Positions 62,851 to 64,000 of a stretch of DNA of 64,000 nt are shown here, one piece after another. A model generated the notes under the pieces. The model saw only the letters and a program-made list of their open reading frames with translations, was not told where the DNA came from and ran no database searches. This stretch comes from Oegoconia quadripuncta. Lineage: Eukaryota; Arthropoda; Insecta; Lepidoptera; Autostichidae. Made by a program: the position numbers and the translations under genes. The stretch is taken from assembly GCA_949316235.1 (NCBI GenBank), contig OX438759.1, positions 18,290,618-18,354,617 on the forward strand, read 5' to 3'. Numbering within the stretch: position 1 is the stretch's first letter; each line of letters opens with the position of its first letter.

Positions 62851-63055
62851 CAACCGCACATCGCGTCACCGCCGCGTGGTCAGCACTTTACGCCATTTCA
62901 TAATTATTCCAACTAGTCCACGTTTGACCGCTGAATCGCGTGTACTCATTATCATTAGCATTATCAATCAAGTATCAGTTCGAATTCTATCATTTAGCAA
63001 TAAATATCAGTTAACAGAGTGTGTATGTATGTGAATCAGTGTGTAGAACAACATT
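62851..63055. other. Unassigned sequence
   Basis: No feature recognised. Confidence 0.4.
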
Positions 63056-63112
63056 CACATAACATCAGGTGTGATTGAGGTCGAGTACCAACCCGTTATG
63101 CATAAAAAAAAT
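63056..63112 (+). repeat. SINE-A tail fragment
   Basis: aacatcaggtgtgattgagg, taccaacccgttatgcat, A-tail. Confidence 0.78.
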
Positions 63113-63344
63113 GATGATTATCGTATACTATTCTAGTAAAAAGATGAGTAACACAAAGTCTGTCAAGAAGTTCCAGTAGCCATCTTCTGGCTGAGGGTCT
63201 GAAGATGGCAACAAACTAGACTAAATTCGACTATCTTGCCATTTGGCATCAGGAAGTTCCAGCCCCCACAACCTGGCTCATTCATGCCCTCCACACAATC
63301 CATCCATCTTATTCGTGGTTTTCCTCGTCCTTTCCAACCATATA
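63113..63344. other. Unassigned sequence
   Basis: No feature recognised. Confidence 0.4.
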
Positions 63345-63703
63345 TTGGGTCTTTACCTATGAAATTGGAGTTTTTTTTCTTCGTTAATCATATGTACCAA
63401 TTCCTGCGATTTTCAAAGCTATATCCAAATTTGTTTTTTATTTTTTATTCACATAATAAAAAAAAATTAACAGAGTTCTTTTCATGTGCTTCCCATAATC
63501 ATTTCTTAGATTCGCTGAAACTTTTATAAAGCGGTTACTTTTAAAAATGAACGCTGCCTATACTTAACTTAATGTTATCCGATAATACACACAAAGTTTA
63601 GCTAAATTTGGATTTGCCGTTCCTAAAAAAAAATCAAACATGTTTATATGGAGAAAACAGTCTTAATGAAATTCTTCATACAAAACGCCAATTTCATAAG
63701 TAA
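63345..63703 (+). mobile_element. MITE-1 copy 6, internally deleted
   Basis: Left end ttgggtctttacctatgaaa with TA before it. About 60 bp of the interior (around gaaaatggaatattatttc) is missing near 63440. The right end decays into cataagtaaaaaaaaatac, so the right TIR is incomplete. Confidence 0.85.
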
Positions 63704-64000
63704 AAAAAAATACAAAATACAAAAATCTTTATTTCAGTCTAAAATAATAGTGACTATGAACAGTGGATGGAGTCAACCTAGTAAGCATAATAAGTATGCT
63801 TGTGGCGGCCGCGACGTATTGTTGTCCATGTTGCGGCTTTTGTGGGTTTCTTTTAGAATTAAGGAACTCCTTGTAAGCTTATTCATTATTTATTGAAATC
63901 GAGTACAAAAGTGGATTACACGACAGAGCAGAGAGAGAATTGACGTACCACGCACGCTCGCCCGAGCGGTTCCGAACGAACACGGAGATCACCGATGGAT
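63704..64000. other. LINE-like tail, then unassigned CpG-richer window end
   Basis: aaatacaaaatacaaaaatc then tttatttcag looks like a reversed retroposon tail with TACAAA units. 63806-64000 is GC-richer (ggcggccgcgacgta, cgcacgctcgcccgagcgg) and repeat-free by eye. It could be the start of a host gene region, but no frame supports this. Confidence 0.35.

Noticed and set aside
15636..63703. Recurring short protein MKLEFFFFVNHMYQFLRFS in MITE-1 copies
   Set aside because: Conserved only because the copies are young; there is no start context, no upstream promoter and it breaks in some copies. The element is a non-autonomous MITE.
1..64000. CRISPR array, integrated virus or toxin gene
   Set aside because: Repeats are SINE, LINE or microsatellite; no viral gene or toxin motif was seen.

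Overview
This is a eukaryotic window, almost certainly from a lepidopteran (moth or butterfly). It is AT-rich. No prokaryotic operon, ribosomal RNA, CRISPR array or free-standing tRNA gene is visible. The support is indirect: four tRNA-headed SINE families, 5'-truncated LINEs whose C-terminal peptides resemble retroelement sequences I know from Lepidoptera (for example NSLPASVF...SRVNRHLL, KLKWQWAGRIARR, AIQRGNAASVLGT), a mariner transposon and TA-flanked MITEs. The species cannot be named from this.

Family names used below are local labels. SINE-A is about 330 bp, with a tRNA-like head around ggttcgatcccc and a tail ending in aacccgttgtgcat plus poly-A. SINE-B and SINE-C are about 240-270 bp; their heads contain ttggtgtagtgg and ggttcgaatcccgc and their tails are (TTTA)n-like. 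SINE-D is about 320 bp, with head gtggctcagcggttaag. LINE fragments are L-RTEa and L-RTEb (endonuclease-RT type C-termini), L-D, L-C, L-N (jockey/CR1-like, 3' UTR containing gagtttcttgctc), L-cr (CR1-like, tail TATC), L-V (3' UTR containing ggaagagatcgc), L-W, L-T (tail TTTC) and a zinc-finger C-terminus. MITE-1 is a 421-bp TIR element in six copies. Non-coding families rep-E, H, L, R and U have no class assigned.

Layout. 1-9 kb: SINE nests, L-RTEa and L-D fragments, and an exact 88-bp direct repeat. 9-16 kb: MITE-1 copies, a very long ACGAT pentamer array, a LINE C-terminus with a zinc finger, a MITE, and a SINE interrupted by a LINE-derived insert with target duplication. 16.4-19.5 kb: the longest stretch with few recognisable repeats. 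19.5-33 kb: dense LINE and SINE fragments and two more pentamer arrays abutting SINE-C. 33-38 kb: a tandemly repeated rep-U block and a CpG-rich segment that may be the first exon of a host gene. 38-42 kb: MITEs, a 585-bp inverted duplication (hairpin) and a 23-bp minisatellite. 42-53 kb: LINE copies, including the two best RT fragments. 53-64 kb: MITE-1 copies, a full-length mariner with an intact transposase inserted in an L-V LINE, and a SINE-B with an internal 69-bp tandem repeat.

The only convincingly intact protein-coding gene is the mariner transposase (58019-59092, minus). All other long reading frames are retroelement debris or simple-repeat artefacts. Two short splice-site-bounded segments (14757-14841 and 36986-37011) are tentative host exons. 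No new multi-gene system was found. The most unusual structures are the long hairpin at 39966-40550, the pentanucleotide arrays attached to retroposon ends, and the layered nested insertions.
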